A stretch of 64,000 nt of DNA from Cinnamomum chago (Eukaryota; Streptophyta; Magnoliopsida; Laurales; Lauraceae): NCBI GenBank assembly GCA_038049695.1, contig CP142457.1:58338501-58402500 (forward strand), written 5' to 3'. A program made the position numbers and the translations under genes. Below the pieces are notes generated by a model. That model worked only from the letters and a program-made list of their open reading frames with translations, did no database searches and had not been told where the DNA came from. Positions within the stretch are counted from its first letter, which is position 1. The number at the start of each line of letters is the position of its first letter. Of this stretch, positions 60,154 to 64,000 are shown one piece after another.

Positions 60154-60655
60154 CAATCGAGTATTGTGATCCCCATCGCATTTCAATGCCCATCGCATTT
60201 ATTATTTATAAAATATAAAAAAATATTCACCAAGTGCATTCAAACCTTGTGTCATGCATAGTCAAAAAAAAAAAAAAAAAAAAAACGTAAAAAGATTTCC
60301 TTAAAATAATTTAAGATTTTAATAAACTGATCTTCACCACCAAGTGGGCCCTTGCAGTACAGGTAGGAATTGGATTTAGGGATAGGATGAGATCTTGGGC
60401 TTATCGTTACAAACAAACAAACAAACAAACAGCAGCGGCAAAGACACGGCTATTTTTGTAGCGAGCGCGCAGAGTCTGAGCTAACGAGTAGTGATGAGAG
60501 CAGCTGCTTGCAAGCCGATAACGTAAGAAGATTAGAAGCCTCAAGAGGGAACGAATTCCTACGCCTCTGGGGTTCTCTTCCTCTCCTTATCATCAAACCC
60601 CATTCCTCCAATTTGCAGGCTCAGTGATGAACGGCTGTTCTCCTCCGACACGAAT
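60154..60655 (+). promoter_or_regulatory. Promoter and leader of the BORCS8-like gene
   Basis: An A-run of about 21-22 bases lies near 60265-60285, and a (AAAC)n run at 60412-60430. From about 60430 the sequence becomes more GC-rich and C/T-rich, as expected for a leader. No TATA box is obvious. Confidence 0.4.
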
Positions 60656-60944
60656 ATGGATGGATTCTCGACCGTCGATGGCTTCATGGACGGTACCATC
60701 CCTATCCTTTTTCTCCTCCCAGAATCCAATCCCAATCCCAATTCAAATTTCTTCAAACTTCAAATCAAATCAAACCCGTTGAATTGAATATGAATTACTA
60801 ATTGTGCGATTTCGATATTGAGATTGGGCAGTGAACGAAGGCGTGGCGGATATGATAAAGTATCTGGCAAATGAGCCCTCGGTAGGGCTTTTCTTCGTTC
60901 AACAGCATACCCAAAATGCCGTCCCCAATCTACTCCATGTCAAG
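60656..60944 (+). CDS. BORCS8/MEF2BNB-like protein, first two exons (gene runs off the window)
   Basis: Exon 1 (60656-60692) encodes MDGFSTVDGFMD and ends in phase 1 at g|gtacca. Exon 2 (60832-60944) reads VNEGVADMIKYLANEPSVGL then FFVQQHTQNAVPN and ends at aag|gtaaaa. Together they give the first 50 residues. The IKYxANEPSVGLFFVQQHTQ stretch is the signature of the BORCS8 (MEF2BNB) family, short proteins of 100-200 aa. In animals BORCS8 is a subunit of BORC, which recruits Arl8 to lysosomes and drives their transport. The plant role is not established. I could not find the next exon up to 64000, so the second intron is at least 3056 bp. Confidence 0.8.
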
Positions 60945-62702
60945 GTAAAAGAAGGATTTTTCCCCCAATTTTGAAATTCTCGCAATCCCTTAATAGGGAT
61001 GCTTCCGTTCTGTTATAATTTCCGAATTGGTTGTGTTTTGGGTGAAATTCAAGAGAGGTGTCATAAAAAAGAGTTTTGTTTTTTTGGGTATTAGTAGAGG
61101 GTTTTATTTATTGTGTTCACATAGAAATTGGGGATAATCTTGCAAACCATGTTGCATTTACATGGTGAGTATGCGATTTGTTGATAAAAGGGGGCGCCTT
61201 TCGGGCCAATAGAAAAGATATTAGATGGTGAGAATTCCCAACTGTTAGCATTTACATAGGAATTATATGTTCCTCAAACTGAGAATGGGTGCTGTATAAC
61301 TGTGCCTTCAGTTTTGGGATCTTGGTTTATGGTTAGATGATCTAGACTGTTGATGTGATTGTGGTGGCATGAAAAATGGAGATGACCCAATGGCATCCTG
61401 ATTGCATAACCATCCATTTGATGGCCAATGAGTTAAAGAGTTAGCTTTATTACATTGGGTGGGTGGGTGGGTGGGTGGGAGGAGGAATGGAATTTTAATT
61501 TTTCGGGCATGGACCATCCACACTGGGGTCTATGAACTAAAAATTATGCATTACCAAACAATGCGCATCCTTGGATATGCTTAGGCTCACGGATGCTATG
61601 AGTATCCTCAAGTCAAGTATCATGGAAACTTCTATTACATGTTACTATAATCCTGTTTTGGAAGAATTTTTTTGGGACCTTTGATATAGTATGTACTTGC
61701 TAGCAGGAATATGAAGAAGAGGTGTTGCAGCATTGGGAGTAATTAATTATATCCTTAAAATTTGGAAATTCTGTGCGGCATGAGTCCATAACCCTTTAAT
61801 GTTTGAAATGTTATTATGTTCGCAATGGTCTACCAAAAGACATATCTTCATGAATAAATAAAAGTTATGCACCGTTATGGTTAGTATGAATTCTCATTTT
61901 AAATGTTCAAGTTTATGTTGGTAATTTGGTTATAAATTAACATGAACCTTAAGTTTGGGTGATTTTTTCATTTTAATATGTTCAAAGTTTATGTTGGTAC
62001 TTCAATAATAGATTAAAATGAATGCTAGTCAATGAAGTTGGGTTTTGTGATACCTTTTCTCTATATACCCCTGCATGAGTTCGAACACATTTGGACATGT
62101 TTGGGTGTGGGCAAAATGCTGTTCATGAACATGGGGCATTTTACCCAGTCGCCTTTCAAAGGAGTTGGCAAAGTCCTTCCATTTAGATCAAGTTGGTTTG
62201 CTTCTTGAATCCTCATGAGTTTGGTATTAATAAACCTTGGCAAAAAGATGTTTTACATCCAATCAGGGTTTCAACCAAATTTTCAGGTTTCATTTGATGT
62301 TTCGAGGTCTCATTTTTTTAGCCAATATTTATCAAGGCCAGATGTTCAATTTTCTGCTCTTGCCATTTTTCTGCCGTTTGGTGTATATCATTTTAACATG
62401 TGGAAAGAGGAAAAACTTGAAGTATTTTTCCTCCAACTTTGCAAAAAACTATTTCCTACAGGACGTGGTAGGAATTGCTTTTTTGACAGCACTGCAAGTC
62501 GCACAAACTTGGCCTTAATGTTTTATGCAAACTGCAAAACCATTTTTACTTCAACGATGCCCACGTTTTCTGACATCCATTAAGATTTTCAACCAGTCAA
62601 CTATGACTATTGCCATTTGGCTTGTGATCCCACACACCTTTCTACCGTCCACGACAATGTCATTCTTTGTTGCATGTACCTTTTTCTAAAGTCCCTCCTA
62701 GC
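60945..62702 (+). other. Second intron of the BORCS8-like gene, first part
   Basis: This sequence follows the donor at 60945. It is mostly AT-rich with no conserved frame. The frames at 62215-62583 have no recognisable domain. Confidence 0.5.
61457..61479 (+). repeat. (GGGT)n tract, potential G-quadruplex
   Basis: Six GGG runs separated by single T bases lie in a row. Four such runs with one-base loops form a very stable parallel G-quadruplex in known examples. It is on the coding strand of the BORCS8-like gene, in its second intron, about 510 bases after exon 2. Confidence 0.85.
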
Positions 62703-63523
62703 CATAGTTTTCAAAATCGGAATCGTATCGTAAATCGTTCATACTCATGAATCAAATCAAATCGCAAATCGCAAATCGCATCGCGAATCGTAGGATTTTT
62801 TTATTTTTCTAATAAAAATAAAAAATAATTAAAATTAAAAGAAAAGGGAGAAAAGTAATTATTCATAACCATCCATTTTCCCATTTATAGTAGTATAAAT
62901 ATAATAACAAGTAAGTCTATCATACAATCATATCAAGAAGCTCATGACATATAAAATATATAAAAATATGAAATAAATGATATGTAAATAGTGAAATAAG
63001 TTTAAAGTATCAAAATATATTTTCTTATTATCTTTAAATCAAAATTTAAAAATAAAATAAAATCCGAGCCATCAATCTTATACAATAGGATATTTCTTAA
63101 AGTTAAAAAAGTGTTCATGAAAAAAAAAAAACCAAAATAGATTAAAAAAAGAAAAAGATATAGACAAGCACCATACGTATAGTCGAATGCTTTAGTTAAA
63201 TGCATGTTCTTTATTCATCTTTAAAACCTTATCAAATCCATAAAAAATTATCACGAGGTTCGTTAACTACTAAATAACCTTTCAAAAATACAAGTGATAA
63301 AAGAAAGAGAGAAAAAAAGTCAAAGATTATTAATATTAACTTATTGGCTGTAGCCTTCTCGTTTAGCCGAATCGCTTAAATTGTAAGATTCAATGAAACG
63401 AGTATCGAATCGTAGGATTCACACCTGAATCCTAAGATTCATTTGTAAATGAGATTCATTACTTAGATACAAATCATTTTCCTTAAGATTCGGGATACAA
63501 ATCGTAGGATTCTGGTAACTATG
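62703..63523. mobile_element. hAT-like element, CATAG family, 821 bp
   Basis: The ends are catagttttcaaaatcgg and, in reverse complement, catagttaccagaatcc. The flanks ctcctagc (62695-62702) and ctcctacc (63524-63531) agree at seven of eight, an hAT-type duplication. Both subterminal regions carry many copies of aatcgcaaatcg or gattcg/aatcgta motifs that could be transposase-binding sites. The core is AT-rich with no transposase. Confidence 0.78.
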
Positions 63524-63815
63524 CTCCTACCATTTAAAGTCATTTTTGGAGATTGAGCTACCACTTTTAGTGAATAGTATATATACCTTCTAGGAAGCCG
63601 AGGTTGTCGATGACCAAGAGAGCTAATTCAGATGACCCATATAGATGCTGATCCAATGGACAAATGTGGTTGGAAGGTAGGTAGCGAAAGCGAATATAAC
63701 TTGCTTGCTTACCCCTTTATTCTACGAAGACACAAATATAGAGAATGGGAATGAATCTCTTCACTTTTGAAATACAGGATAAGGATATGAATATTGATAT
63801 CCTATTCACATCATT

Positions 63816-64000
63816 CATAGTTGTCAATTACGTTTCAGGCCTTACTTCGGTCAGCCTCCATGGTTGAAATTTTTGCAGTTTCAAAATTTAAATGTTTTGT
63901 TTTTGAAAAAAAAAAAAAAAACTCAAAATAAAATAGGTTAGGAATAGACTCACTTAATACCATAAAAAAAATCACCATTCTTTAAAATCAACATGAATGG
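63816..64000. mobile_element. CATAG-family MITE, cut by the window end
   Basis: The start catagttgtcaattacgttt matches the left end of the MITE at 8152 in about 17 of 20 positions. The 3' end lies beyond the window, so its length and target duplication cannot be checked. Confidence 0.55.

Noticed and set aside
62215..62583. 122-codon + strand frame in the BORCS8-like intron
   Set aside because: No recognisable domain, phenylalanine-rich low-complexity composition from T-rich DNA, and a position inside an intron.

Overview
This is a nuclear window from a flowering plant. The evidence is four plant-type genes with GT-AG (and one probable GC-AG) introns, plant Copia, TRIM, LINE, SINE and hAT-type transposon remains, and long AT-rich intergenic DNA. 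The long repeat-filled introns and low gene density would fit a magnoliid or another large-genome angiosperm, but the window alone does not settle the lineage.

Layout. Positions 1-13490 are gene-free and repeat-rich. They hold a 67-bp tandem duplication, a long inverted repeat (2238-2541), a decayed Copia element with LTR, primer-binding site and broken gag (2911-4558), a TRIM-like tandem array inserted in that gag (4559-5159), SINEs, and two hAT-like elements with recognisable target-site duplications (8152-8578 and 9608-10801). The first gene is cullin-3 (CUL3, + strand, 14144-19511, two coding exons, 733 aa). Positions 19512-32223 are intergenic, with a 64-bp minisatellite, SINEs, a SINE split by a hAT-like insertion, and the RNase H end of a LINE. 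The second gene is a ten-exon gene for a membrane protein of ER body-like protein with a VIT/CCC1-type membrane domain (+ strand, 32224-43849, 885 aa predicted). Positions 44204-51088 have no convincing gene. The third gene is a two-exon membrane-anchored receptor-like kinase of the At1g33260 type (- strand, 52978-51089, 445 aa). Then come a small hAT MITE, an LTR related to the Copia LTR at the start of the window, and another MITE. The fourth gene is the 5' part of a BORCS8/MEF2BNB-like gene (+ strand, from 60656), which runs off the window; its second intron contains a G-quadruplex-type tract and two hAT-like elements.

The genes do not form a functional cluster. CUL3 is the scaffold of BTB-type ubiquitin ligases, the ER-body-like protein is an endomembrane protein with a possible metal-transport domain, the kinase is a signalling protein, and the BORCS8-like protein belongs to a family linked to lysosome or vacuole positioning complexes. 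The most unusual things I found are the regular phase-1 exon architecture and probable exon duplication of the ER-body-like gene, the tandem TRIM array, the CGCTCGA array in the Copia LTR, the long inverted repeat, and several non-autonomous hAT families. I did not find a clearly new biological system.
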